Shown piece after piece: positions 1 to 11,910 of a stretch of 64,000 nt of DNA. The first letter of the stretch is position 1, and every line of letters begins with the position of its first letter. The notes under the pieces were generated by a model. That model made no database searches. It saw only the letters and a list, made by a program, of their open reading frames with translations, and had not been told where the DNA came from. The position numbers were made by a program, and so were the translations under genes. The stretch spans positions 184,406,294 to 184,470,293 of the forward strand of contig NC_066585.1 in assembly GCF_024323335.1 (NCBI RefSeq). The letters are read 5' to 3'. This DNA is from Lathyrus oleraceus (taxonomy: Eukaryota; Streptophyta; Magnoliopsida; Fabales; Fabaceae).

Positions 1-1279
1 ATGATCAGTGATAGAATCGTTACCTCTTGTGGCGATTGTAACCTTTGATGCAGATCTACGGAGCGATCACGAACGTTGAACGATGACAACGCCTCTACTC
101 AGTCCACACGAACGAATTTCTTCAATCTTAGTGCTAGCTGCTACGAATGAAGGCTTTGAGTGTGAGAGAGAGAGAGAGAAACGAAATTGCAACTACACAA
201 ATGCTTCTATACAAGGGTTCTATTTATAGAACCACTTGTGTGGGCTGCAAGCTAAAAAAGCCCACTCAAGTGTATGTGGCCCATATCTTATAATATGCCA
301 AAATCACTTAAGCGCGTGGTACCTTATCATATTTTGTATTCTACTTAAGTACACCGTACCTTACGATGTTCTACAATTCACTTAAGTGCACCGTACATTA
401 CAGTATTCCTTAGTTACTCTATCTCTCATCAATCCGTCCTTTTGTGTGTGACCCTGTAGGTTTTCGCGGCATTGGCAATTATATTAAATCACGTATTTAA
501 CATAATAAGCAGTGAGCGGTATCTAGCAACACATCACTGCTACCCAAGAGACGAAAATGTCATGTGATCTAACAAATCCTTTTGTGATAATACTTATCTG
601 TACAATTACCCTTTTTCCCTTATGTCTATATTGAACACAAGGCATATACCGTGTCATCCTTATCCAGTTCAATATTGGGCCCATAGACATTTATCCTGTT
701 ACGCAGGATGGGAAAATTCCATCTAGGTCACTCATGTCCCTTAGCATGCTTCGTAGAGTACCCATCAATTGTCTTTATGGTCATCCAGTTACGAACAACG
801 TTTGATCAGCAATAAGGCACTCGACTCTACATCTAGGGTCCATAGTGGTTTCAGGTCGAAGGGTGGTATACACCATTATCACCATGAGAATAACTTATGA
901 CACTTTGCATAACATTCTATATAGTATTCTCATTGCGGGTCAATCCAGTATAAGTATTACTCTTAATATTCATACCTATGTTTAAGACTTGATAACTCCT
1001 TATCCATGATCCATGAGATGTGATCATCATGCTACACACATAATAGTCTTAATGCTTTAATGTTATCCCACTTCACAATAAAGCTCGACTATAGATACTT
1101 TAAGAATATTATCCTTATGTTTAATTTGATCTCATGATTAAGTGACACTTGATACATTAAACGGACTAGCTATTCTAGGGACTTTATTAAAAAAATATAA
1201 TAAAGAAAAAGCCTTTTATTATTAATAAATAATTCGATATAAGTACCAAAAGTATTGGCCTCTAGGGCTTACACCAACA
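1..1279 (-). mobile_element. Copia LTR, Angela-like (partial at window edge)
   Basis: Read on the minus strand the LTR begins at 1279 with TGTTGGTGTAAGCCCTAGAGG, close to the Angela-type LTR start, and runs off the left edge of the window. The sequence to its right is the RNase H region of Ogre element A. Comparison with the uninterrupted homologous stretch near 55870 shows that the insertion lies next to CCAAG (1280-1284), the probable target duplication. No primer-binding site is seen at the left edge, so the LTR is longer than 1279 bp. It is either the 5' LTR of a minus-strand element or a solo LTR. Lineage assignment rests on the recognised LTR start and general make-up only. Confidence 0.8.
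216..233 (-). promoter_or_regulatory. TATA box inside a perfect inverted repeat, copia LTR promoter
   Basis: The minus strand reads GGTTCTATAAATAGAACC. TATAAATA (221-228) is a good plant TATA box and lies in a perfect 8-bp-arm inverted repeat. A GA/TC-rich tract (163-180) follows downstream in the sense direction, where a 5' UTR would lie. The promoter role is inferred. Confidence 0.65.
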
Positions 1280-1284
1280 CCAAG

Positions 1285-2739
1285 TGGTATGATTCAACAT
1301 ATACTAACGCAGACGCTTAGCAGCCCAAGCCAATGCGCAACAAGTTTTCTCAAGCATAGAATACCGAGTCTCACAGTCGGTGAACTTCTTAATGAGGTAG
1401 TAAATTGAAATTTCTTTCTTTCCAGTCTCATCTTGCTGACCAAGAACACAACCCATACTATCTTCGAGCACAGTCAAATACATGATCAACGGTCTTCCTT
1501 CAACATGTGGAGACAAAATCGGAGGCTCAAGCAGATACTCTTTGATACTATCGGAAGTTTTCTGACAATCTTCGGTCCAATCACAAGACTGATCTTTCCA
1601 AAGAAGCTTGAATATAGGCGCACATGTGGCAGTTATGTGTGAAATGAATCTGGAAATATAATTCAAGCGACCAAGAAAACCTCTGAATTGCTTCTCAGTT
1701 TTGGGTGCATGCATCTCTTGTATTGCTTTGACCTTGGCAGGATCAACTTCAATACCCTTCTCGCTGACAATAAAGCCCAACAACTTACCAGAACGAACAC
1801 CAAAAGTACACTTATTGGGATTCAAGAGGAGTTTATACTTCCTCAAACGCTGGAATAACTTCAACAAATGCTCAACATGTTCCTCTTCATCAATTTATTT
1901 AGCAATCGTGTCATCGACATAAACTTCAATCTCTTTATGCATCATATCATGAAAAAGAGTAGTCATTTCTCTCTGGTAAGTTGCACCAGCATTCTTTAAA
2001 CCGAAAGGCATCACTCTTTAATAGAATGTTCCCCCAGGTGTAATGAATGTGGTATTCTCCATATATTTGGGTGCCATCTTGATTTGATTATATCCGAGAA
2101 ATCCGTCCATAAACGAAAAAAACTTTGAATTTAGCAGTATGGTCTACCAACATATCAATGTGTGGCAGAGGAAAATCATCTTTCAGACTGGCTTTATTCA
2201 AATCTCTGTAATCGACACACATGCGGACTTTTCCATCTTTCTTCGACACAGGCACAATATTGTCCACCCATTACAGATACTCAGCAGTCACGAGGAAACC
2301 GGCGTCAATCTGCTTCTACACTTCTTCTTTGATCTTCACAGTCATATCAGGATGCGTTCTTCTCAAATTTTTCTTAACTGGCGGGCATTATGGCTTCAAA
2401 GAAAATCAATGCTCTACAATCTCATAATCCAAACCATGCATAACTTGATAGGACCAAGCAAACACATCTGAATACTCTCGAAGAAGATCAATCAACCCCT
2501 TCTTGACATCTGGACACAGTTGAGACCCAATCTTGACTTCCTTCACATCATCCTCGGAACCCAAGTTGACTAGCTCAATCTTCTCTTCAAATGGATGAAT
2601 GGTCTTCTTATCATGCTCAAGAAGACGAGACAATTTATCACTCACTTCTTCATCACTTTCCTCCTCGGCCTCAAACACAGGGAATTCAAAATTTGGAGAA
2701 GGAGAAGGATCATTGTATTCAATGGGGTTAGAAACCAAC
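1285..2739 (-). pseudogene. pol: Element A RT/RNase H, N-terminal and central part
   Basis: Reverse transcriptase of the Ty3/gypsy type, continuing into the RNase H connection. Visible in sense order: an acidic start after the splice acceptor, a stretch matching the E copy around DLNKAS, the YVDD polymerase motif near 1905-1925, and a long readable block (1304-1867) with LNPNKCTFG, LLGFIVSEKGIE and the RNase H entry. It is broken by an in-frame stop near 2404, further stops between 1890 and 2330, and a frameshift near an A-rich run at about 2120. The copia LTR cuts it off before the RNase H catalytic residues. The E copy at 55571-57322 is the better preserved relative. Confidence 0.9.
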
Positions 2740-2994
2740 CTGCATAATGATTTGATATTTTGATTTTAGAGAAGTGAATTTGTGACCAAATATTATGCAG
2801 ATGGACTATTATATTGTTTATTTATGTTTTTTATGATTACCATTTTCAGAATAAAGCAAAAAGTAAAAACAAAACATCATAGATGTGGATGAAGAGAATT
2901 AATTTCATTAATGATCAATCTAAAAATGCCCAACAATATTCACTTATCCCTTAGGCATAGGATAATGATTTTGAAAACATATCAAAGCAATTAC
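2740..2994 (-). other. Putative Ogre intron between PR and RT, element A
   Basis: Ogre elements are known to have an intron separating the gag-PR part from RT. Here the sense strand has a GTAATT donor at 2994 and an ATTATGCAG acceptor ending at 2740, giving about 255 bp. Copies D and E have a GTAATG donor and the same TTATGCAG acceptor at matching places. The interval is AT-rich and has no open frame. The exact donor is inferred from the alignment of three copies by eye. Confidence 0.65.
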
Positions 2995-3900
2995 TTAGAT
3001 CGATGCAAAATAACAGGAACATCAACAGCAATCCAATTGTTGCAAGCCTTTCCATGCGTCACAAAATTGGTGCAGTCTTCCTCTTCGTCATCCTCTAGCA
3101 CAACAACTAAGTGTTATTCATTGCCATGAATGAACCCTCTGCTATGGAAGCTAAGTTGCATATCCTCTGACCTTGCAGCTGATGAACCTCATTGAAAACC
3201 CATACCGGTTCTGCCTTTGTTGTTGAAGACCTCTACCATGCGCCCTTACTGGTCAACATTTCTTTCTTCAACAATCTTCTTTGCATCTTTTAATGGGGAC
3301 ATAGGTGCCCTAATTCTCTTTTTAGCAGCAATAGATAAGGCTTGGAACGGAGTTCCAACCTCATCCTCAGCTTCAACATAAGATAAAAAGGATAAGGGCT
3401 AACCAACACCGCTTTCTCCCCACCAACAATGACAAGCTTGCCATTCTTCACAAATTTGAGCTTCTGATGCAATGTAGAGGTAACAGCTCCCGCCTCATGG
3501 ATCCATGGCCTTCCCAACAAGCAACTGTAGGCCAGGTGGATATCCATTACTTGAAAAGTAATTTGAAAATCACTCGGACCTATCTTAACTGGAAGGTCCA
3601 CTTCACCAATAACTGTTTTGTGTGAACCGTCAAAATCTTTGACGATTACACCGCTATACCTCATAGGCGCTTCTTGATATGATAGCTTTGACAAAGTTGA
3701 CTTAGGAAGCACATTCAATGACGACCCGGTGTCAACAAGCACATTCGACAAAGCATCATCGTTGCAATTCATAGAGATATGTAAAGCCAGATTATGATTT
3801 CTACCCTCTTCAAGGAGTTCTTCATCACAGAAACTGAGGTTGTTGTAGGAAGTGATGTTAGCTACAATATGATCAAACTGATCCACCGTAACATTTATGT
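2995..3900 (-). pseudogene. pol: Element A aspartic protease (PR)
   Basis: Retropepsin-type protease that would cleave the Gag-Pol polyprotein. The motif LVDTGSSLNVLP is read at about 3710-3740 and the catalytic DTG is intact. Downstream blocks matching D and E include VMDIHLAYSCLLGRPWIHEAG. The frame is readable from 3886 to 3290. It is then shifted near 3400 and carries stops before the intron donor, although the conserved tail (acidic run, then NNWIAVDVP) is still recognisable near 3010-3090. Not functional. Confidence 0.9.
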
Positions 3901-4740
3901 TCTATTAATGCTTGCTCAAGAACTCTCTGCAGTGCTTCTCTGTGTGCTTCTAAATTCATAAGCAGAGACAGTACTGAAAACTTTGAGGGGGTTTGAAGCA
4001 ACTGCTCCATCATATTAAACTCGCTCCTTTTGATAAATCGAAGTTCCTCATCATCATCATTAGTCTTCAAATCGCTAGATTCACCAGAATTACCCTTTGA
4101 AGCACTAACCGGATCTACAACAGGCACTTCCACCTTCTTACTGACAACTGATTCTTCTTTATCCTTTGGGAACACCGGCCCAAACACACAACCACTGTGG
4201 GTCACCTTGGTAACATCAGTAATGCTCACTACAGAAATGGTCGTAGGTAACAGGACCTCTTGACCATCTTTGATCATTGTAGCATTATACTGATATGGAA
4301 CAACTTTATCAGATGAATACGGGACTGGGCCTGCTAACCGTATAACTAACGACGATACTGATTTGTTGCTGATGCTGTTACTATTACTGTTGTCGTACTA
4401 GATCACCAATCTCTCTAATTGCTTGGAAACGGGCACTATGACATTCACATCGTCATCTACATGACATGATTGAACAATCTGGATCATGCCTTCATCCATC
4501 AGTCGCTGGATGTCCCTTTTCACAACCTCATAACCTCTTGAATTAATACTGCAAACAACACAACCATCATGGTCATGCTCACAATCACTCACAATATAAA
4601 TGTCCTTACGCATCTGCACCAAGGACCTTCAAATGAAATGAAGATAAAACACCTTAAACTCGCCAGGGAAACCATCCACCATGTTAACAGAAGAATTTTC
4701 ATGAGCGGGCAATGGATTTGCTTTCACGTTCGGCGCACGG
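3901..4740 (-). pseudogene. Element A linker between gag zinc knuckle and PR
   Basis: Part of the Ogre gag-PR polyprotein that has no recognised domain. Two readable pieces (4277-3873 and 4622-4398) match the D and E copies. They contain a Cys/His-rich stretch around CEHDHDGCVVCSI, a block GPVPYSSDKVVPYQYNA, and a tail about resistance of residues such as MEQLLQTPSKFSVLSLLMN just before PR. The Cys/His pattern could bind zinc, but this is only a suggestion. Stops and small shifts separate the pieces. Confidence 0.7.
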
Positions 4741-6272
4741 TCCTCAAAGGACACCATTCCACTCTTCATCATCTTCTGAACCTTATACTTGAGTGGGTAG
4801 CAATTTTCTATATCATGTTCGGGTGTTCCTTGGTGAAAAGCACAACGGAGTTCAGGCTTATACCACCATGGAAATGGTTCTGGAACTTACGGCTGGTTTC
4901 TTGGTTGAAGTAGGTTCTTGAGAACCAAAGACGGATACAGTTCAGCATACGACATAAGAATTGGGTCGAAAGAGACCTTCTTCCTCTCGAAGTTTTGTTG
5001 ATGATGATTGTTGTTGGTATAGTTGTTATTGTAGGTGTTTGTTCGTTGTTGCGGTTGTTGCAGTTGACGTTGTTGTTGTTGAATTATTACTGATTGATTA
5101 TTGGAAAATACTAGAATGACTGAAGATACTTGATGATGGTGTTGACGGGGTGGTTGATTTCTTCTGATCTGAGGCCTCCTTTGCCTCCCACTGGTTATTG
5201 CATTTGTTTCGCTCTCCTTCTTCTTCCTAAAGCTACTACCATACCACTTACTATACGATGCTTCATCTTTTGACAAACGTCCTTCTCGGACACCTTCCTC
5301 AAGCCTCATCCCCATGTTTACCATTTCGATAAAGTCACTAGGGGCATTAGCAATCATACGTTCATAATAAAATGAACTCAGGGTCTTTAGAAAGATCTTT
5401 GTCATCTCCTTTTCCTCCAAGGGAGGAGTGATCTGAGCAGCCAATTCTCTCCATCTTTGCGCGTACTCTTTGAACGTCTCTTTATCCTTCTGAGACATAG
5501 ACCTCAACTGGTCTCTATTAGGTTCCATATCCATATTCTACTTATATTTCTTGACAAAAGCCTTTCCCAAGTCATTGAAAGTGCGAATGCTCGCACTGCC
5601 CAACCCCATATACCAACGAAGTGCAGCACCGGTCAAACTATCTTAGAAATAGTGAATCAAGAGTTGATCATTGTCAGTTTGGGTAAACATCTTGCGGGCA
5701 TACATCACTAGATGACTGAGCGGACATGTGTTCCCTCTGTATTTTTCAAAGTCAGACACTTTGAATTTCACCAGAATCTTCACATTCGGCACCAGACATA
5801 GCTCAGCAACACTTTTCCCAAACAAATCCTTACCTCTCAACGTCTTCAATTCCTTGTGCAGCTCAAGAAACTGATCTTTCATTTCGTCCATTTTCTCATA
5901 AACATTCGGACCCTCAGACGACTCAGAATGATAAATGGTATCTTCTACACGAGGCAAGGTGTGCACAATGGGAGGTGGCACAAACATGATCGGGCTAGAT
6001 GCCGGCATGGAAGCAAAGGTAGAGGCAAAACCTTCAGGCATGAAGTTCGGCGGCATTCCTCACGGGATCCCGGCATACATAGCAGGTGCAAAGTGAGCGG
6101 TAGCAGCAGACATGGTAGAGGTAGCCACCTCTGAAATAACAGTCCTCTGAGGAGGAGGAGTTGCAGGCATTGGAGAAGATTGACTCTGAGAAGCCAACAC
6201 TGACTCCATCATGGATGTCAGTCGAGTGATCTTGTCCTTCAACTCCCTGCTCTCTTGCTACAAGTGTTCCAT
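4741..6272 (-). pseudogene. gag: Element A Gag (capsid-type domain plus CHHC knuckle)
   Basis: Structural protein that would build the virus-like particle. The likely start is the ATG at 6272, followed after four codons by a stop. Then come a Pro/Ala-rich N-terminal part, a coiled-coil-like stretch (YEKMDEMKDQFLELHKEL), the retrotransposon Gag domain (FEKYRGNTCPLSHLVMYARK, then ETFKEYAQRWRELAAQI), a Gln/Asn-rich low-complexity linker (about 5000-5130) and a C-terminal knuckle CAFHQGTPEHDIENC near 4815-4860. In-frame stops near 6060, 5645, 5540 and 4885 break it. The knuckle has Cys-His-His-Cys spacing, not the usual Cys-Cys-His-Cys. Confidence 0.9.
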
Positions 6273-6442
6273 GATTCTCAGATGATTAGTGTGAGTGTTG
6301 TACCGATGAGTCAGCTTGGCTAAAGCACAGAAGAACACCAATGAGACATCTAGCGAAAGAGAAACCTGCTTTTGCAAATGATGCATGAAATGCAATGCTT
6401 GTTTGTTTATTTTTATTTTCAAGGAACTTACTATATCATTTG

Positions 6443-6543
<101 letters not shown>

Positions 6544-6649
6544 GCAACAAGTTGATATGACCAAAAATCTCTTTTTATTTATATAATTGGAAGGATTACA
6601 CTGAGTATAATTTCAGAAACCAAATGAAAAAATACAAGAGAAAAGGAGA

Positions 6650-8161
6650 CTAGTCATCCTAAGGATCCCTAACAACAACGTCAGAAGATCTGAGTGTAGG
6701 CGTGTACTTCCTTTGAATGCGTCAAATCTCGGTCTCGAAAGAAGCCTTCATCTGAGTCTTCTCGAGGACAAGCTGATCAACAATCTTCTTCCAAGCAACG
6801 GAAGGCTGAGACATGCTAGAAGATGAAACCTCCGGCTCTCTCTGTCTCTTTGTCACTCGGTCTTCAAGTAGCTCAATAAGTGCATCTTTGTCCTTAGACT
6901 CCAACTGCAACTCCTCATGCTTCTTGCTCAAAGCATGCAAACATTCTTCCCACATATCCTTCTCTTGCTTCATCTTGGTGAGTGCGTCTTCCAACTCCTT
7001 TACATCTTGGTTAGGGAGAGTTAATGGTTCAACCACAACCATAGACTTAGGTCTTTCACAAAGATAAGGCATCTTCAACTCCAAAGCTCTCTTCTTCACC
7101 CAAAGAGTGTAAGCTTCCAAAGCTCCACAATTGCACGGATCAAGCTCGGATCTTTGTTTCCTATGCACATTATGTCAAGCATGTAAAATCTTTTGCTTCA
7201 AATGTTGGGGATCTTTACCCTCTTGATAGAAAAGACCTTCTAACAACATGTTATTAGGTTTTTCTCTCAAGGGGAACCTAAGTTGACGACGAGCCAAAGC
7301 AGGATTGTAGTTAATTCCTCCTTGTGTACCAATGAGAGGCACATTAGAGAATTCACCATAACTGTCAATAATATCTAAACCTCTCAAAGAAGGATCATAC
7401 CAAACTATATTATCATTAGTGAGAGACATAAGTCTCTGAGAGCACCGTAGACATTGTTTGTTCACCACAAAAGCAGGTGTCGAAGGCAAGTGCAAAATAA
7501 ACCACTTGTACAGAAGAGGAATGCAACAGACAATAGTTCCACCACCCTTAGAATTCCTTAGATGCAAAGAGAAGTACATATCACCCAACCGAGTAGGCAC
7601 AAGATTCCCAATCAAGAAAAGTCTAATGGCGTTAACATCAACAAAACCGTCAATGTTAGGGAACAAAGCTAATCCATAGATGAGCAACACAAAGATAGCT
7701 TCAAAAGCATCCATACTACCGGCTTGAGCAAAAGCAGTAGCTTCCTTGATGAGGAAATCAGATGGCAACCCAAGCAATCCTCCTTTCTTCACCCAATGAG
7801 CCCCTATCTCAGACTTCTTCAAGTGAAGAGCTTCAACAATAAGATTAGATCGGGGAATATCTTCCAACCCACTAAAAGGCACCTTACTAGAAATAGGTAT
7901 TCCCAAGAGATGGGCATACTCCTCCAATGTAGGCACAAGCTAATAATCTGGGAAAGTGAAGAAACGGTAGAGAGGATCATAGAACTGCACTAGCACACTC
8001 AAGAGTCCTTCAACCACATCAGCAGACAAGATAGACAAAAGCTTCCCATGACATTGTTTGAAGTCCAAGGGATCTAATACAAAAGAGGCTAGCTTCCTTT
8101 ACTCTTTCAAGTCGGGACATCTGAAACTGTACTTCTTAGTGTTCCTTCGTCCACAATCCAT
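6650..8161 (-). pseudogene. Element A ORF1, the Ogre-specific ORF upstream of gag (DUF7745-like)
   Basis: Start ATG at 8161 (MDCGRRNTKKYSF), directly after the leader. The large middle part (7936-7175) contains TLEEYAHLLGIPI, WVKKGGLLGLPSDFL and FVLLIYGLALFPNIDGFVD. I recognise this as the plant domain often listed as DUF7745, common in legume annotations and matching the extra ORF of Ogre. The C-terminal part (7168-6722) is a likely coiled coil rich in Lys, Glu and Leu. Function is unknown. In-frame stops near 8103, 7940, 7173 and 6720 show it is dead; the third is a Trp-to-TGA type change. The original stop codon is uncertain. Confidence 0.85.
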
Positions 8162-8943
8162 GGTCTGAAAAATATTTGCAAATAATACCTCAGTTCCTTG
8201 AAATTTTCGTGTGATAAATGTCATGATGCGTATGAATGCATGAATGCAATAATCATAAATAAGGGATCACACACAAGGCAAGCAAATAAAGGTCAAGGGT
8301 TGAATCAAGTCATTGTCAAGATCAATCAACCATTTTTGTGGATTATGGTTTACACCCTATCAACACCCAAGTTCCATTGATATTGACAAGACTTGATTGG
8401 ATCAACCAAAAATCAAGGGTTTGTTGTGAGTCACGAGCATGGAGTATGGGTAAGAACCATCCCAAAAGAGTGAACTAAAGATAAAAACCAGTAGATCATG
8501 TTCTAAAAAGTTCCCAGAGTCTTAATTCCATCTATCGAATATTACAGGTTAAGATGACTGACTCATCGACCCATAATATTCTTAAGAGAAACTCGTCTGA
8601 GTGTAGTATCGCGTAAGTGTTCTATGGTCCTCAGCTTCTCGGACCCAAATTAGAGATAATAATGCCTAACCACAAATACTTGTATGACATTTCCAAATCT
8701 GAAAGAGTCTCCACTGAGCAAATGTATCTCAAGCCAACTTGTTAAGGACTACTCCACACAAGTCGAACATGACTATACCATCCTCCTATCTTAATTGCAC
8801 TCAAGTTTGGGTTAGAACTTATCTCACCACTCAAAGATCACCAAGCACAACAAGCAAATTATATCATACAAACAAATATACATACATCACATATATACAA
8901 TTATATACACACAAAAAAGTAGGCTAAACCCACTGGAGACTAC
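8162..8943 (-). other. Element A 5' leader (untranslated)
   Basis: Sequence between the PBS and the ORF1 start, with no coding potential. Part of it (about 8570-8640) resembles the leader units of elements B and C: in sense, an ATACTACACTCAGACGAG stretch and then TAAGAATATTATGG. It may therefore contain the same kind of folded signal in a less regular form. Short AT-rich and CA-rich stretches lie at 8820-8920. Confidence 0.6.
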
Positions 8944-8961
8944 TCCCCAGCAGAGTCGTCA
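8944..8961 (-). other. Primer-binding site of element A
   Basis: Sense TGACGACTCTGCTGGGGA, one base off the TGGCGACTCTGCTGGGGA of element C. It is nine bases inside the LTR end. Ogre PBSs are known to match the 3' end of a plant tRNA-Arg. The change in the first triplet fits an old dead copy. Confidence 0.85.
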
Positions 8962-8970
8962 CTTAATTTC

Positions 8971-11888
8971 TGTAGCGGTAAATTCATGATCATCAAGCTA
9001 TGGATATGTAAGACATCAAATAACAAGAGTCTCCACCGCGTTTTTATTGTTTCCAAGGGAAAAGGGATAAAGTACGAACAAAACCTAAAAGTAAGAAGTT
9101 TTTAAATCAAAACTAATAAAATGTCAGAGATTACAGGTAAGGGGGTTGGTTACATAGAGGGAAGGTGTTAGCACCCAAAGTGTCATAGGTACTCCTAGGG
9201 AGCCTTTTTTTGTGTGCGCATGTATTTTGTACAAAGTCATGTTTACAAACAAATAGAGTGAGGGGATGAGAAGAGAATTCATTAATCATATTTTTGTGTT
9301 TGACAAGACCTTCGGGCTTGTGCCTACGTACCAATATAAAAATGAAGGATTAAAACCTCGTAGTTCGTGATACAAATTTCAAAGTGGATGCATAGCTTTT
9401 AACAAAAATTTAGTTTGAGAGGCACCAAGGCCTAAAATTAGTTTGAATGAGTTAGTTCTTTTTGGATTTTTGAAAGTAAGTATGGTTAAGTTTATTTACA
9501 AGTTTGATTAGGAAAAGAAGTTCGAAAATGCAATGGCATAAGGCCAAAGTTTCTAGTTTGCAAAGTGGTCAAAGTTTAGAACAAAACTAGTTTAAGAAAA
9601 TAAGAATTTTTAAAAGGAGGGAGAGCTTTTGAAATTAAAGAAGTGGGGAGGAGATGAAGAGACTAATCATATGCACAAAATTAAAAGTTAAGAGTTGAAA
9701 AGATCTAACCAATGGGTAGCAATCCAATAGACAAGAATGTCTTATAGAAACCCAAATTCCCTTGGACATTTTGAATCAAGAACCACACAATGCACAATTA
9801 TATTAATCTTGAAGAGCAATGCATCAAATAAAGATAACCACATCCAAGCTTTAGCCACTCCATGATCTTCTTCAAATTAGCCCATGTAGCAGATGAATTC
9901 TTCATGTCACAGGTTCAAAATAACATCTTCACAATGATCATGTTGCAAATGAACTCAAAGGGATCTTCAAAGATGTATCAGATGAAGTTTCAAATTACAA
10001 GCACTTGGTTACACAAATGTTGGCATTGGCCAAGTCCTTTAGCATAGGGAGGTTTCCTAGATTCTAAGTCCAATTTGTCCAAGATCAAGTCAACAGTCCA
10101 CACAAAAGTTTTTTAGGGTTTTTTATTCTTATTATGTACATCAATGGTCAAAGACCACACAAACAAACAAAATACACACAAACAAGATATATCACACAAT
10201 ATGGTCCAAATGGACAAAGTAAAAATTGCACTAACATAAACAATTAGAATGGTATGAATAATGGCAAATGAATAGAACTCAAAAATTAAAGTGCATTAAA
10301 ATAAATGACTTCAAATTAAATGTTAGTTGTTAATGAGTTAGAACACTCAACCCAATTATCACAAGCATGGATCCTTGAGCCAAGACATCTTCCAAAGGAA
10401 GGAAAAAAGGCCAAGTTTCCATACAATACCATGAAAGAGGGGAGACTTACAATCTCACTAACTAGAATGATATGCCTTTTGTGTCAAAAATTTAGCGCTA
10501 TGTTAAGCAATCGTAATTGGACTTATGTAGAAGTCACAACTATTTGAGACCGGGCAATAAAATTTTGGTGTTAGTGCATGTTAGAGACATAGTATAATGG
10601 ATTATGCTCATGAAACATACCACACACAAAAAGAATATGCAAAAGAGGTGGCCTAATCTCATCCATACTTATGTTGATTTTGCAATCAACTAGCCTTAGG
10701 ACTTAGAGATATCATAGGCCAAATGAAATGAATGCATAAAGAAGGGGAATTAGATGAAGAGGGAAGGGAATGGATCAAAACTCAAATTGGTCAAAGGAGG
10801 AATTTTACCAAATTAATATCATTCATTCATTTTGGGAGATGGAATGTACATTCCATCAATCCCCTAAATCCAATGATATTAACTTAACAAAGTCATATCA
10901 ACCTTGACCAAGGCCCAACAACATAAGTCAAACTTACACAAATCATCACAAGAGGTCAACACAATTATTTGGGATTTATTCAAATTAAAAAAAACTAAAA
11001 TAAGGCATTTAAATTAAATATGGTTTGCCAAATTCCTAAAACCTCATCAAAACACCAAAAAATGGTCATGAGATTTATCATAGGACAAACAAGGTCAAAG
11101 GACCTTGGAGAATTTTTTTTCAGAATTTTTAAAGATTTAAAAGTATTTTTAAACAATTAAAAATAATCACAAAATAAATTAAATCATGAAAAATATTAAT
11201 AATGATCAAAAAATAACTTTAATTCAGAATATGAAAGAGGAATTTATTTAAATTTTTTTTGGTGAAACTCTCATATTTTTTGGATCAATATTAAAATTAA
11301 TATGAATTAATGAAAGTCAAATGAATTAAAACAAAAATAAAAAAATCAAAAAAATGTGAGCCACTTGATATCCCTCATTAATTGAGGTGGCAGATCAAGT
11401 GGACACAAACGCGCGTTCCACAATAGACCTAAGTCAATGCACTGTAGGATGGTAATTAAAATCAACGCGTGAGATTAAAACAATTCAAATGAGATTAATG
11501 GCTCAGAACCTGTTCATCACACCACCGGCGCTGGACCTCCGGTCACCTTCTCGGGCGAGGTCCACCGGCTGGTTCACTCATCACCATTAAGAAAATGAAA
11601 ATAGAGGACATGATCTGAAAGAAAAAATGGCGTAGAGCCCGAATCTGACCTCAATTTCAACTAACTCCAAATATATAAAAAGATATAAGGATTTGAATTT
11701 TGAGGTGTGTCAACTGAGTTGCTTCGATTTAACCTCTAAGCAACTCAATCTTCTTGCCTACATTGGTAAGACTTCAGACAACCAAAGATCCAAGAGAATT
11801 GAGTAGAATTGAGTGAGAATCGAAGAGATGAAGTTTTCTGAAATTCACCTTCAATGTTATGCAGAACTTGATATTGCTTACTTCAAAA
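8971..11888 (-). mobile_element. 5' LTR of element A, truncated
   Basis: The LTR 3' end (sense ...CCGCTACA) is at 8971. It aligns by eye with the solo LTR at 16665-21622 up to about 11890, that is, its 3'-terminal 2.9 kb. The upstream half, with LTR start and TATA box, is missing because other elements lie there. It contains the terminal motif (9321-9367), the conserved 70-bp block (10491-10560) and AT-rich diverged sequence. No gene is seen in it; small open frames are chance. Confidence 0.85.
10491..10560 (-). promoter_or_regulatory. Conserved 70-bp block in Ogre LTR (copy in A)
   Basis: Plus strand begins TTTAGCGCTATGTTAAGC and ends at CGGGCAATAA. The same block occurs in the solo LTR (18275-18344), middle LTR (32638-32707) and E LTR (60089-60158) with few changes, while the flanks differ much more. 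It contains the palindrome TAGCGCTA. Its role is unknown. Confidence 0.7.
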
Positions 11889-11910
11889 TGTGAGTGTAAG
11901 TTTTCGTTAC

